From positions 1 through 9,130 of the forward strand of contig JAEZLU010000049.1 of assembly GCA_023415075.1 (NCBI GenBank): DNA of 9,130 bases. Reading direction: 5' to 3'. Positions within the stretch are counted from its first letter, which is position 1. The number at the start of each line of letters is the position of its first letter. The notes beneath the pieces were generated by a model, which worked only from the letters and a program-made list of their open reading frames with translations, had not been told where the DNA came from and searched no databases. A program made the position numbers and the translations under genes. This DNA comes from Bacillota bacterium (GTDB taxonomy: Bacteria; Bacillota; Negativicutes; Sporomusales; UBA7701). Below, piece after piece: positions 1 through 7,057 of the stretch.

Positions 1-101
1 ACCTCGAAATCGGCCTCGGCGGCGAACAGATCGGACAAGATCTTGCGCATAAAAGCTGAATCGTCGACAACAAGTACCTTGATGGCCGAATTTGCGTTCA
101 T
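1..101 (-). CDS. cheB: CheB, chemotaxis protein-glutamate methylesterase (N-terminal fragment, cut by window edge)
   Basis: Only the first 33 codons are in the window; the frame is open to base 1. The visible protein starts MNANSAIKVLVVDDSAFMRK and runs on to a Phe-Glu-Val typical of the end of beta-2 in a receiver domain. The paired acidic residues D13-D14 are the metal-binding pair of a response-regulator receiver; the phospho-acceptor Asp lies beyond the edge. The DDSAFMRK stretch and the position after flhG match CheB of Bacillus-type fla/che operons. CheB demethylates or deamidates chemoreceptor glutamates when phosphorylated by CheA. The ATG directly abuts the TAG stop of the PilZ gene (TAGATG), with an AGGA six bases upstream, so the two are probably translationally coupled. 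Another receiver protein is possible because the catalytic domain is not visible, but the context makes CheB much the likeliest. Confidence 0.82.
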   Translation of the reverse strand, partial: MNANSAIKVLVVDDSAFMRKILSDLFAAEADFE

Positions 102-761
102 CTATAATCCTAACCCTTTCTGTCTGCGTTCAAGGTGCTTCTTAAATATATATTTGATTATTTTGTCTCTCTCCCTTTCCGAAAGATCGACAAATTTTAA
201 GCCAAGGCAACATATTTTTCTAAAACTGTCATATTCAGCCCGAACGACCTGGGCTGAGCCGGTAAAATCCTTAAACTCCCCCATAGCGAACTCGACCTTT
301 ACAACCGTTCCCGCCGGCAGCGGCTCCTTTGTGGCAAGCTGCAGGCCGCCGCCGCTGATATTCCTCATAGTGGCGGCCACCGGCGGCGCGTCCTCGGCGG
401 CGTCAGGCAGCCTGAGCTTCACCGGCAGGGCCGTTTCCAGGCGGACAAAGGCCCGCTGCTGGATTTTCTTGAAATCGTACGGCTGGGAACTTATCCATAC
501 AGGCAAAGGCTGCAGTCGCTTATCGAGAAACTTGCTGGCGAACAGCCAGACCGTGCCGGCAATCAGCGTGCGGCCGTAAAACACGGTCGCCGGTGGCGGC
601 AGGACGGGTAATCCCTTGCTCATAGGCATAGCCAGCAGCAGATACTTATCAGTCAATTCCTCAACCCGGCTGGAGTAGCGTTTCGCCTGGGGGCCATTGG
701 AAAACATCACTTCCACGCGTTGATTGACAGACAACCCTGGATTAATAAAAATTACCTCCAA
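102..761 (-). CDS. YcgR/MotI-like PilZ-domain protein, probable c-di-GMP receptor (flagellar brake)
   Basis: As drawn, a 219-residue protein from a TTG. Residues about 8-95 look like the beta-rich N-terminal domain of YcgR-type proteins. Residues about 98-210 form a PilZ domain with both c-di-GMP motifs intact: RxxxR at R103-R107 (sequence QQRAFVRLE) and NxSxxG at N134-G139 (NISGGG). The C-terminus is a charged helix (SERERDKIIKYIFKKHLERR). There is no membrane segment, so it should be cytosolic. Family knowledge: YcgR in enterics and MotI (YpfA) in Bacillus bind c-di-GMP and slow or disengage the motor. Placement between flhG and cheB supports a motility role, but the direct target is inferred. 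The start is doubtful: the TTG at 761 has no Shine-Dalgarno upstream, whereas a perfect GGAGGT lies inside its first codons, seven bases before an in-frame ATT at 746-744. The real protein may therefore begin at that ATT (MNPGLSVNQR..., 214 residues). The gap to flhG is 23 bases. Confidence 0.88.
   Translation of the reverse strand: MEVIFINPGLSVNQRVEVMFSNGPQAKRYSSRVEELTDKYLLLAMPMSKGLPVLPPPATVFYGRTLIAGTVWLFASKFLDKRLQPLPVWISSQPYDFKKIQQRAFVRLETALPVKLRLPDAAEDAPPVAATMRNISGGGLQLATKEPLPAGTVVKVEFAMGEFKDFTGSAQVVRAEYDSFRKICCLGLKFVDLSERERDKIIKYIFKKHLERRQKGLGL
754..759 (-). promoter_or_regulatory. Shine-Dalgarno GGAGGT that argues for an ATT start of the PilZ gene
   Basis: On the coding strand the sequence reads TTGGAGGTAATTTTTATT. 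The GGAGGT is a perfect anti-16S match but overlaps the TTG codon at 761 that would otherwise be the start. Counting seven bases downstream reaches ATT (746-744), in frame with the PilZ protein. No ATG, GTG or TTG sits at a proper distance; the next TTG is 19 bases away. Confidence 0.6.
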
Positions 762-784
762 TAGCCGAGACGATTCAGCGAAAA

Positions 785-1672
785 CTAGCGCATCATATCA
801 AGAAACTTGCTGAAGAAACCCTTGATGCCGGTCGGCTGGCTGGTATCCTTGCCGTAAAGCAGGCGGCCGGCGATATGCTCAATGCAGCGGGCGGAAATAC
901 TGTCCGGATGGGCTACAAGCAGGGGAACCTGGCTCTTCACCGCCCGCACGATATTTTGATCCTCATACACGAAACCGAGACTGGTGAGCGACAAACCGAG
1001 AAACCGCAGGGCAACCTTCGACAGCTTATCGACCACCGACTGGCCCTCATCCATCGCCATCACCCGGTTGACCACCAGCTTCAAGGGCGAGCGGCCGTGG
1101 TAGGCGGCATAAGCCTTCATGATCGCGTAGGCGTCGGCGATGGCCGTAGGTTCGGGGGTAGTTATAACGATAACCTCGTCGGCCGCCAGCACGAAGTTCA
1201 GTACACTGCGGTGGAGGCCGGCGCCGGTGTCAATGAGAATGATATTGGCCCAGCGGTCGAACAAAACCACCTGGTTGATAATCTTCTGGATCTGGGCGTC
1301 GCTCAGATTGGCCATCTGATAGATGCCCGAACCGCCGGACATAAACTTTATGCCGCGGGGGCCGTCAGTCACCACGTCGTTGATCTTTAGGCCGTTGTCG
1401 AGCAGGCTCAGCATATTGTACTGCGGCGAAGTGCCGAGCACGAACTCGACATTGGCCAGCCCCAGATCGGCGTCGATCACCAGCACCTTCTGGCCGAGAG
1501 CGGCCAGCGCCAGCGCCAGGTTGACTGTCAGATTGGTCTTGCCCACGCCCCCCTTGCCACTGGTTACCGTGATAACCCTGGCGCGGGTTTCGGGCTGCTT
1601 GATTGCCGGGTTGGGGGCCTGGCCGTAGAGACCGCGGGCCATCTGGCGCAATTTCTCCGCTTGATCGCCCAT
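785..1672 (-). CDS. flhG: FlhG (YlxH/FleN), MinD-like ATPase controlling flagellar number and FlhF
   Basis: A 295-residue, full-length ParA/MinD-family ATPase. The deviant Walker A motif SGKGGVGKT is at 38-46 with signature Lys40 and Lys45. IDADLGL at 66-72 carries the switch I Asp, and DTGAGL at 148-153 is the switch II/Walker B region. Residues 3-9 read DQAEKLR, the N-terminal DQAxxLR activator motif known to stimulate the GTPase of FlhF. The C-terminal GIKGFFSKFLDMM (282-294) looks like the MinD-type amphipathic membrane-targeting helix. The protein is expected to cycle between cytosol and membrane with ATP, restrain FlhF and limit flagellar assembly, and in some species to deliver C-ring parts including FliY. 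The ATG follows the flhF TGA after one base (TGACATG), with GAGGG six bases upstream, so it is coupled to flhF. The start, ATPase core and length agree with the family. Confidence 0.96.
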   Translation of the reverse strand: MGDQAEKLRQMARGLYGQAPNPAIKQPETRARVITVTSGKGGVGKTNLTVNLALALAALGQKVLVIDADLGLANVEFVLGTSPQYNMLSLLDNGLKINDVVTDGPRGIKFMSGGSGIYQMANLSDAQIQKIINQVVLFDRWANIILIDTGAGLHRSVLNFVLAADEVIVITTPEPTAIADAYAIMKAYAAYHGRSPLKLVVNRVMAMDEGQSVVDKLSKVALRFLGLSLTSLGFVYEDQNIVRAVKSQVPLLVAHPDSISARCIEHIAGRLLYGKDTSQPTGIKGFFSKFLDMMR

Positions 1673-1673
1673 G

Positions 1674-2780
1674 TCAGTCCCTCAAAACCATGCTGGCCAG
1701 CTTGCCGGGATTAGTGAGCTCGATATCGTCGGGCACACTCTGGCCGGTTGTAATATACGACAAGGTGGTCGGGAACTGGTACAGCAAATTGAACAAGGTG
1801 CCGAGATTGGTAGCCTCGTCGATTTTCGTGAACAAAAACTTCTGCGGCGAACACACCGAAAAGCGGGTCACGGCATCGAGGGCGTCGGAATACTTGGTCG
1901 TCGTACTCAGCACCAGGTGGGTTTCGATATAGGGGTCGACCGCCAAAAGAGCCTGCAATTCGGCCAGTTGGTACTGATTGCGCGGGCTGCGGCCGGCAGT
2001 GTCGACAAGCACCAGCCTTTTGTCACGGTGGCGGTACAGCGAAGCCTTCATCTCGTCAGGTGTATAGACGATATCGATGGGCACATCGATGATATCGGCA
2101 TAAGTTTTGAGCTGCTCCACCGCGGAAATACGATAAGTATCGGCGGTGACCACGGCGATTTTATAGCCCTGGGTCAGGGCAAAACTGGCGGCCAGCTTTG
2201 CGATTGTCGTCGTTTTGCCGACCCCGGTCGGGCCGATGAAAGCCACCACCTTACAGCCGGTCTCCGGCAGGGAGATGCCCTCCACCCTGTTCAAATAATT
2301 CGTGATCCGCTCAAGCAAAAGCTGGCGGACAAGTGCCGGATTGCTGCCGGCCAGCGGTCCTTCCTCCGGAAGTCCCTGCACCAGATTCTCGGCGATGGCG
2401 GCATCGATGTCGTTTTTAATCAGCAAATCGTATAGCGGCGAATGCTGCTTCTCCTGACGGGGCATCTTGGTCAGCACCTGCTCGATCATCTTGCGCATAT
2501 TGGCCATCTCGAGCTGGAGGGCGGTAACCTTGGCATCGTCCTCGCTTGGCCGGGGGGTAGTCATCACCATAGCCGGCACCAGCTTCTCAGGCACCGGTGG
2601 TGGTGGCGGCGGCGTATCCAGGGCAGCCATAACCTCAACCACCTCGTGGCCGAAAAAACCGAGAAAACCGCCTTTACGGAAACGCCTGGTATGGAGAATG
2701 ACGGCATCGCGCCCCAGGTCTGCTTTCACCTGGGCCATGGCATCCTGCATGTTGTTGGCGGTAAAAACCTTGACTTTCAA
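1674..2780 (-). CDS. flhF: FlhF, SRP-type GTPase for flagellar placement
   Basis: A 368-residue protein of the Ffh/FtsY/FlhF GTPase family. The N-terminus MKVKVFTANNMQDAMAQVK is the typical FlhF B-domain start. It is followed by a proline-rich linker (six prolines at 57-62) and a helical N domain (about 80-175). The G domain has the P-loop GPTGVGKT at 183-190, the ADTYRISAVEQL stretch at 213-224, DTAGRS at 260-265 and the TKIDE guanine-specificity motif at 318-322. FlhF dimerises with GTP at the membrane and marks the site of basal-body assembly; FlhG, encoded next, is its activator. The start is TTG, set immediately after the TAA of flhA (TAATTG, no gap). A GGTGA eight bases upstream lies inside the end of flhA. 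That arrangement implies translation coupled to flhA. Length and all motifs are normal for the family. Confidence 0.97.
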   Translation of the reverse strand: MKVKVFTANNMQDAMAQVKADLGRDAVILHTRRFRKGGFLGFFGHEVVEVMAALDTPPPPPPVPEKLVPAMVMTTPRPSEDDAKVTALQLEMANMRKMIEQVLTKMPRQEKQHSPLYDLLIKNDIDAAIAENLVQGLPEEGPLAGSNPALVRQLLLERITNYLNRVEGISLPETGCKVVAFIGPTGVGKTTTIAKLAASFALTQGYKIAVVTADTYRISAVEQLKTYADIIDVPIDIVYTPDEMKASLYRHRDKRLVLVDTAGRSPRNQYQLAELQALLAVDPYIETHLVLSTTTKYSDALDAVTRFSVCSPQKFLFTKIDEATNLGTLFNLLYQFPTTLSYITTGQSVPDDIELTNPGKLASMVLRD

Positions 2781-4847
2781 TTAAATCTTCACCATCCCAA
2801 AGGCTTGTACTTCAATTTTCGGATCGAGTTCGGCATACGAAAGCACGATCAAATTCGGGGCCACCCGTTCGGTGACCTTGCGGAAATACAGCCGGACGGC
2901 CGGGCTTGTCAGCACAACAGGCTGATAGCCGATGCCGGTCAATTTGGGCAACTCGTTGGTAAGGCTGGCCACGATAGCCTGGATGGTCTGCGGATCGAGG
3001 GCCACATACGACCCCTGCTCGGTGCGCTGCACCGCCCCGCTTATCGTGTTCTCCAACTGGGGATCTACAGTCAGGCAGGCCAGCACGTTGTTATAAATAT
3101 ACTGGCGGGAAATCTGGCGGGCCAGGGCGTGGCGAACATACTCGGCCAGCACCTCGGTATCCTTGGTGATCGGCGCGTAGTCGGCCAACGTTTCCATGAC
3201 AGTTACCAGGTCGCGGACCGACACCCGCTCGCGCAGGAGATTGGCCAGAACCTTCTGGATATCGCCGAGCGACAGGAGATTGGGCACAAGCTCCTCGACG
3301 ACTGCCGGGTTGCTCTGCTTGACCGAATCGACGAGTGTCTGGACCTCCTGGCGGCCGATAATCTCGGCGGCGTGGGCCTTGATAACCTCGGTAAGATGGG
3401 TCGCCAGCACCGAAACCGGATCGACCACCGTGTAACCGGCCAACTCGGCCCGTTCGCGGTCGGCCTCCTGTATCCAGAGGGCCGGCAAGCCGAAGGCCGG
3501 CTCGAATGTCTCGATGCCGCTGATCTCCTCGGAAACCGTGCCCGGATTCATTGCCATGTTGTGGTCTAGGAGCAGATCGCCCTTGGCCACCTCCACCCCG
3601 CGCAGTTTGATGACATACGCGTTCGGCTTCAGCTGAATATTGTCGCGGATGCGGATGGTCGGCACCACCAGACCGAGTTCGAGGGCGCACTGGCGGCGGA
3701 TCATGACGATCCGGTCCAGAAGATCGCCGCCCTGGCTGGCGTCCACCAGCGGGATCAGGCTGTAGCCGATCTCCAGCTCCATCGGATCGACCGCCAGCAG
3801 CCCCACCACATTCTCCGGCTTGCGGACCTCCTCGATCTCCTTCGCCTCCTGGCGGGAAACCTCGGACTCCTCGTCCACCTTGGCTGTCCGTCTGAGCATA
3901 TAAGCGACGGTGCCGGCGAGAATCGCCAGCACAAAGAACGGGATGCCGGGCAGGCCGGGCACCAGACCGAGGCCGGCCAGGACGCAGGCGATAATCATGA
4001 ACACCCGCGGATTTGTTAACAGCTGGCCGACGATATCCTGGCCCAGGTTGCTGTCGGAAGCCGCTCTGGTAACCACGATACCGGTGGCGGTTGAAATCAG
4101 GAGGGCCGGGATCTGGTTGACCAGACCCTCGCCCACGGTAAGCAGCGTATAGGTTGACAGCGCCTGGACGACGTCCATGTTGCGCTGGACCATGCCGACG
4201 ACGAAGCCGCCGACGATATTGATGATGATAATAATAATAGCGGCGATTGCGTCGCCTTTAACGAACTTCGAGGCACCGTCCATCGCCCCGTAGAAATCGG
4301 CCTCGCGCTGGATATTGCGGCGGCGCTGGCGGGCCTCGGCGTCGGTAATCAGGCCGGCGTTAAGGTCGGCGTCGATGCTCATCTGCTTGCCGGGCATCGC
4401 ATCCAGCGTGAAGCGGGCCGCCACCTCGGCCACCCTTTCGGCGCCGCGGGTGATGACGATGAACTGGATGATGATCAAAATTACGAAAACGATAAAGCCG
4501 ACCAGGGCGTTGCCGCCGACGACAAAATTGCCGAACGCCAGAATGACGTCGCCGGCGTAACCATCGAGAAGAATCAGGCGGGTGGACGACACGTTCAGCG
4601 ACAGGCGGAAAAGCGTCGTCACCAAGAGAAGCGACGGGAAAACCGACAACTGCAGCGGCTCGATATTATAAATGGCCACCATGACGATAGTCAGGGCCAG
4701 GCTGATATTCAGGGTCAACAACAAGTCCAGCAGAAACGGCGGGACGGGAATAATCATCATCACCACGATAGTCACGACAGCCACGGCGATGAAGATATCG
4801 CTATATTTTAATACGGCGGCAAACGGGGATGAAGTTGGTGACGCCAA
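2781..4847 (-). CDS. flhA: FlhA, flagellar type III export gate protein
   Basis: A 688-residue protein of usual FlhA length. The N-terminal half (about 15-320) has roughly eight hydrophobic segments. It includes the FHIPEP-family signature FPSLLLVTTLFRLSLNVSST (70-89) and the conserved cytosolic loop FTLDAMPGKQMSIDADLNAG (147-165). A charged linker (about 320-345) leads to the cytosolic domain (350-688), which forms the nonameric ring that docks chaperone-substrate complexes and helps couple the proton-motive force to export. An unbroken run of six isoleucines at 204-209 lies in one membrane segment. The start is TTG at 4847, supported by a strong AAGGAG nine bases upstream in the 36-base gap after flhB. 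The TAA stop directly touches the TTG of flhF. The SctV family of virulence secretion is homologous, but the flagellar neighbours decide for FlhA. Confidence 0.98.
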   Translation of the reverse strand: MASPTSSPFAAVLKYSDIFIAVAVVTIVVMMIIPVPPFLLDLLLTLNISLALTIVMVAIYNIEPLQLSVFPSLLLVTTLFRLSLNVSSTRLILLDGYAGDVILAFGNFVVGGNALVGFIVFVILIIIQFIVITRGAERVAEVAARFTLDAMPGKQMSIDADLNAGLITDAEARQRRRNIQREADFYGAMDGASKFVKGDAIAAIIIIIINIVGGFVVGMVQRNMDVVQALSTYTLLTVGEGLVNQIPALLISTATGIVVTRAASDSNLGQDIVGQLLTNPRVFMIIACVLAGLGLVPGLPGIPFFVLAILAGTVAYMLRRTAKVDEESEVSRQEAKEIEEVRKPENVVGLLAVDPMELEIGYSLIPLVDASQGGDLLDRIVMIRRQCALELGLVVPTIRIRDNIQLKPNAYVIKLRGVEVAKGDLLLDHNMAMNPGTVSEEISGIETFEPAFGLPALWIQEADRERAELAGYTVVDPVSVLATHLTEVIKAHAAEIIGRQEVQTLVDSVKQSNPAVVEELVPNLLSLGDIQKVLANLLRERVSVRDLVTVMETLADYAPITKDTEVLAEYVRHALARQISRQYIYNNVLACLTVDPQLENTISGAVQRTEQGSYVALDPQTIQAIVASLTNELPKLTGIGYQPVVLTSPAVRLYFRKVTERVAPNLIVLSYAELDPKIEVQAFGMVKI

Positions 4848-4856
4848 ATTGTCCAG

Positions 4857-4862
4857 CTCCTT
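4857..4862 (-). promoter_or_regulatory. Shine-Dalgarno AAGGAG that fixes the TTG start of flhA
   Basis: The coding strand reads AAGGAG, nine bases, then TTG GCG TCA at the start of flhA. No ATG or GTG is available nearby at correct spacing, so this site decides the TTG start. Confidence 0.8.
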
Positions 4863-4883
4863 CTATGTTCGGCCGGCCGCCCG

Positions 4884-6029
4884 TCAGGACAGTCGCCGTT
4901 TCAGGCGGAATACGTATGCCAGCACCTCGGCCACCGCCTGGTAAAGCTCGGGCGGGATGGCCGAGCCGACCTCGACCATGGCGTACAAAGTGCGGGCCAG
5001 CGGCTTATTCTCGACGATGGCCACCCGGTTTTCCCTGGCTACCTGCTTAATGCGCTCAGCCAGGAAATCCTGGCCCTTGGCCACCACCTCGGGCGCCGCC
5101 ATTGTCTTATCGTAGCGGATGGCAACCGCGAAGTGGGTCGGGTTGGTGACGATGGCCGTAGCCTTCGGGACCTCCTGCATCATCCGCCGCATAGCCATGG
5201 CCCGCTGGCGCTCCTTGATTTTGGACTTGATCTGGGGATTGCCCTCGGTCTGCTTGTACTCTTCCTTCACTTCTTCCTTGGACATCCTGAGGTTCTTGGT
5301 ATGTTCCCACCACTGGTAAGAATAATCGAGGGCCGCCAGCACCAGGATGACCCCGCCGATCTCCAGGGCCAGATCGACGATAAGCCCTGACGAGTAGCGG
5401 AGCGACTCGGTCAGGTCGACGCCGATGAGCGCCGGCAGCTGGAAAATCTCATGGGAAATGAAGCGGTAAATGAAGTAGCCGATAATGGCAATCTTGCACA
5501 GCGATTTTACCAGCTCGACCAGCGAGCGGAGCGAAAACAAGCGCTGAAAGCCGCTTATCGGGTTGATCCGGTTGAGCTGCGGCATGAGCGGCTCGAAGGA
5601 AAACAACACACCCACCTGCAGAAGATTGGCGGCCACCGATATCACGGCGATCACCACCATGACCGGCAGGGCGGTCTTCAGGAAAACCAGTCCGAAATTG
5701 GCTGTCAGGATATAAATATCGTTGATGGTCAAATCGGCGGTCGAAAAATGGCTGAACATGAAACGCATAAACGCTGTCAGCTCGGAATATATGTACGGCC
5801 CCACCAATTTGAGGGCAAAAAACGCCGCCAAAATGATGAAAGCGGTATTTATCTCGATACTCTTGGCCACCTGGCCCTTTTTGCGGGCCTCCTCCTTGCG
5901 CTTGGGGGTGGCCTCTTCCGTCTTCTCCTGGGCGAAAAGCTGCAGGTCGAAGACGGTCAGCCGCCGGATGCGGTCGGCATCCTCAGCGGAGGAGGGACAG
6001 GAGGCGGTATAAATCCTGGTACATACCAT
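4884..6029 (-). CDS. flhB: FlhB, flagellar type III export switch protein
   Basis: FlhB sits at the export gate and switches substrate from rod/hook to filament proteins after self-cleavage. From the ATG at 6029 the protein has 381 residues. The family-typical start DLQLFAQEKTEEATPKRKEEARKKGQV occupies 28-54. About four membrane segments follow (near 63-84, 105-137, 172-190 and 216-238), then a charged linker and the cytosolic domain. The autocleavage motif NPTH is intact at 296-299, so normal cleavage between Asn296 and Pro297 is expected. The start is uncertain. The ATG at 6029 lies 47 bases inside fliR, with GAGGTG seven bases upstream, but it adds some 25 residues (MVCTRIYTASCPSS...) that do not resemble family N-termini. 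No ATG, GTG or TTG exists between the fliR stop and DLQLF; an unusual start such as CTG at 5960 (giving 358 residues) would fit family length. Gene identity is certain; only the N-terminus is in question. Confidence 0.95.
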   Translation of the reverse strand: MVCTRIYTASCPSSAEDADRIRRLTVFDLQLFAQEKTEEATPKRKEEARKKGQVAKSIEINTAFIILAAFFALKLVGPYIYSELTAFMRFMFSHFSTADLTINDIYILTANFGLVFLKTALPVMVVIAVISVAANLLQVGVLFSFEPLMPQLNRINPISGFQRLFSLRSLVELVKSLCKIAIIGYFIYRFISHEIFQLPALIGVDLTESLRYSSGLIVDLALEIGGVILVLAALDYSYQWWEHTKNLRMSKEEVKEEYKQTEGNPQIKSKIKERQRAMAMRRMMQEVPKATAIVTNPTHFAVAIRYDKTMAAPEVVAKGQDFLAERIKQVARENRVAIVENKPLARTLYAMVEVGSAIPPELYQAVAEVLAYVFRLKRRLS

Positions 6030-6762
6030 TGAACCCCACCTCGACGAAAGCTACGTAAAAGGGGATCGCCATACTCAGCGTGAAAATGCCGATAATGATC
6101 TTCGCCGGCACGCCGATGACGAAAATATTCATCTGCGGCATCATCCTGGCCAGGATGCCCATAGCCACGTCAGCCAGGAGCAGCGCCATGATAACAGGCA
6201 CCGTTATCTTGAAGCCGATTATGAAAGCGCCGTTAACCAGGTCGACGATGAAGGCGGCCAGCGAAGTCGGAAAGACCACGCCGGTTACCGGCACCAGCTT
6301 GAAACTGGCGGCGATGGCGGTAAGCATCACGTGATGGCCATTGGTGGCCAAGAGGAGCATCAGCGCCAGAATATATTTGAAGTTGCCCAGCAGGGGCACC
6401 TGTTGGCCGAACTGGGGATCGAAAATGTTGACAATGCCGAAACCGATCTGCATATCGAGGACATGGCCGGCCATCTGGATGGCCTGCATGATAAGCGAGC
6501 CGACAAAACCGAAAATAAGTCCGAGAAGGATCTCGCTGGCAACAAGGGCGGCGTACGGCAGAAAATCGGTGGGGATAATCACCTGTGTCGAATAAATCAA
6601 CGGGAAAATGATATAAGCGAGCAAAAGCGATAAGCCGGCTTTTGCGTACACAGGAATATTGCGGCTGCCGAAAAACGGCAGGGCGATAAAAATACCGCTG
6701 ATGCGGGCGAAAACCAGAATAAACAACGCCGTCTGGCCGAGCAGCACCGACAAAATATCCAC
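5983..6762 (-). CDS. fliR: FliR, flagellar type III export gate protein
   Basis: A 259-residue, highly hydrophobic protein with about six membrane-embedded segments. It carries the FliR-family stretch QIGFGIVNIFDPQFGQQVPLLGNF around 105-128 and the MNIFVIGVPAKI segment at 211-222. FliR joins five FliP and four FliQ in the helical export channel, with one FlhB wrapped around the gate. The start is GTG at 6762 with GGAGG six bases upstream, placed 13 bases after the TAG of fliQ. Its last 47 bases overlap the longest flhB reading frame, which lies in the +1 frame relative to fliR. The one-to-one stoichiometry of FliR and FlhB in the complex agrees with such coupling. Confidence 0.97.
   Translation of the reverse strand: MDILSVLLGQTALFILVFARISGIFIALPFFGSRNIPVYAKAGLSLLLAYIIFPLIYSTQVIIPTDFLPYAALVASEILLGLIFGFVGSLIMQAIQMAGHVLDMQIGFGIVNIFDPQFGQQVPLLGNFKYILALMLLLATNGHHVMLTAIAASFKLVPVTGVVFPTSLAAFIVDLVNGAFIIGFKITVPVIMALLLADVAMGILARMMPQMNIFVIGVPAKIIIGIFTLSMAIPFYVAFVEVGFNGMYQDLYRLLSLLR
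6037..6042 (-). promoter_or_regulatory. Candidate Shine-Dalgarno GAGGTG for flhB inside fliR
   Basis: The coding strand reads GAGGTG, seven bases, then ATG (6029-6027), the first codon of the long flhB frame. The site encodes Glu-Val in FliR, so its match could partly be a by-product of fliR coding. It is the best-spaced ribosome site for any in-frame canonical flhB start. Confidence 0.5.
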
Positions 6763-6768
6763 CGGTCG

Positions 6769-6773
6769 CCTCC
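6769..6773 (-). promoter_or_regulatory. Shine-Dalgarno GGAGG deciding the GTG start of fliR
   Basis: GGAGG is followed by six bases and GTG GAT ATT TTG. It lies in the short gap after the fliQ TAG and gives clear support for the GTG at 6762 as the fliR start. Confidence 0.8.
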
Positions 6774-6775
6774 GG

Positions 6776-7045
6776 CTAATGGATCATCTGCGGCAGCCGC
6801 AGAAAAATCTCACGCGTAAAATCGACCATGATCGCCAGCATCCATGGTCCGAAAATCAGCACACCGACAAACACGGCGATAATCTTGGGAATAAAACTCA
6901 GCGTCTGCTCCTGGATCTGAGTAATCGCCTGGAAAATACTCACAACTATACCTACCAGAAGACCCAGTCCCAGCATAGGCGCCGAGATCAGCATAACCAT
7001 GAACAGCGCGTCGCGGCCAATCTGGATAGCCAAATCGCTAGTCAT
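6776..7045 (-). CDS. fliQ: FliQ, flagellar type III export gate protein
   Basis: An 89-residue protein, the normal size for FliQ. It has two hydrophobic helices (about 13-37 and 53-75) joined by the conserved loop QAITQIQEQTLSFIPK (39-54). Four FliQ subunits pack on the outside of the FliP-FliR core of the export gate. It starts at ATG, 12 bases after the fliP stop, with a G-rich ribosome site (TAGGGGGG) that overlaps the fliP TAG. It is homologous to SctS of virulence systems, but the neighbours are all flagellar. Confidence 0.96.
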   Translation of the reverse strand: MTSDLAIQIGRDALFMVMLISAPMLGLGLLVGIVVSIFQAITQIQEQTLSFIPKIIAVFVGVLIFGPWMLAIMVDFTREIFLRLPQMIH

Positions 7046-7057
7046 ACCCCGGCCCCC

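Noticed and set aside
762..784. Possible promoter in the gap between flhG and the PilZ gene
   Set aside because: The 23-base gap shows no recognisable -35/-10 pair and no sigma-D-like TAAA...GCCGATAT pattern; read-through transcription is simpler.
2442..3569. Long plus-strand open frame of 375 codons across flhF and flhA
   Set aside because: It lies wholly antisense to two clear conserved genes. Its translation is low-complexity (His/Gly/Arg/Leu-rich) with no recognisable domain, as expected from GC-biased third positions of the opposite strand.
4871..4878. GGCCGGCC palindrome in the flhB-flhA gap as a possible terminator
   Set aside because: It has no loop and no T-run follows on either strand, so it is not an intrinsic terminator; flhA follows at once with a good ribosome site.
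5957..5980. Seven-codon open frame ATG...TGA just after the fliR stop
   Set aside because: The GAGG touches the ATG with no spacer, and the frame is wrong for flhB. It could matter only if a sequencing indel is present, which is noted under the FlhB finding.
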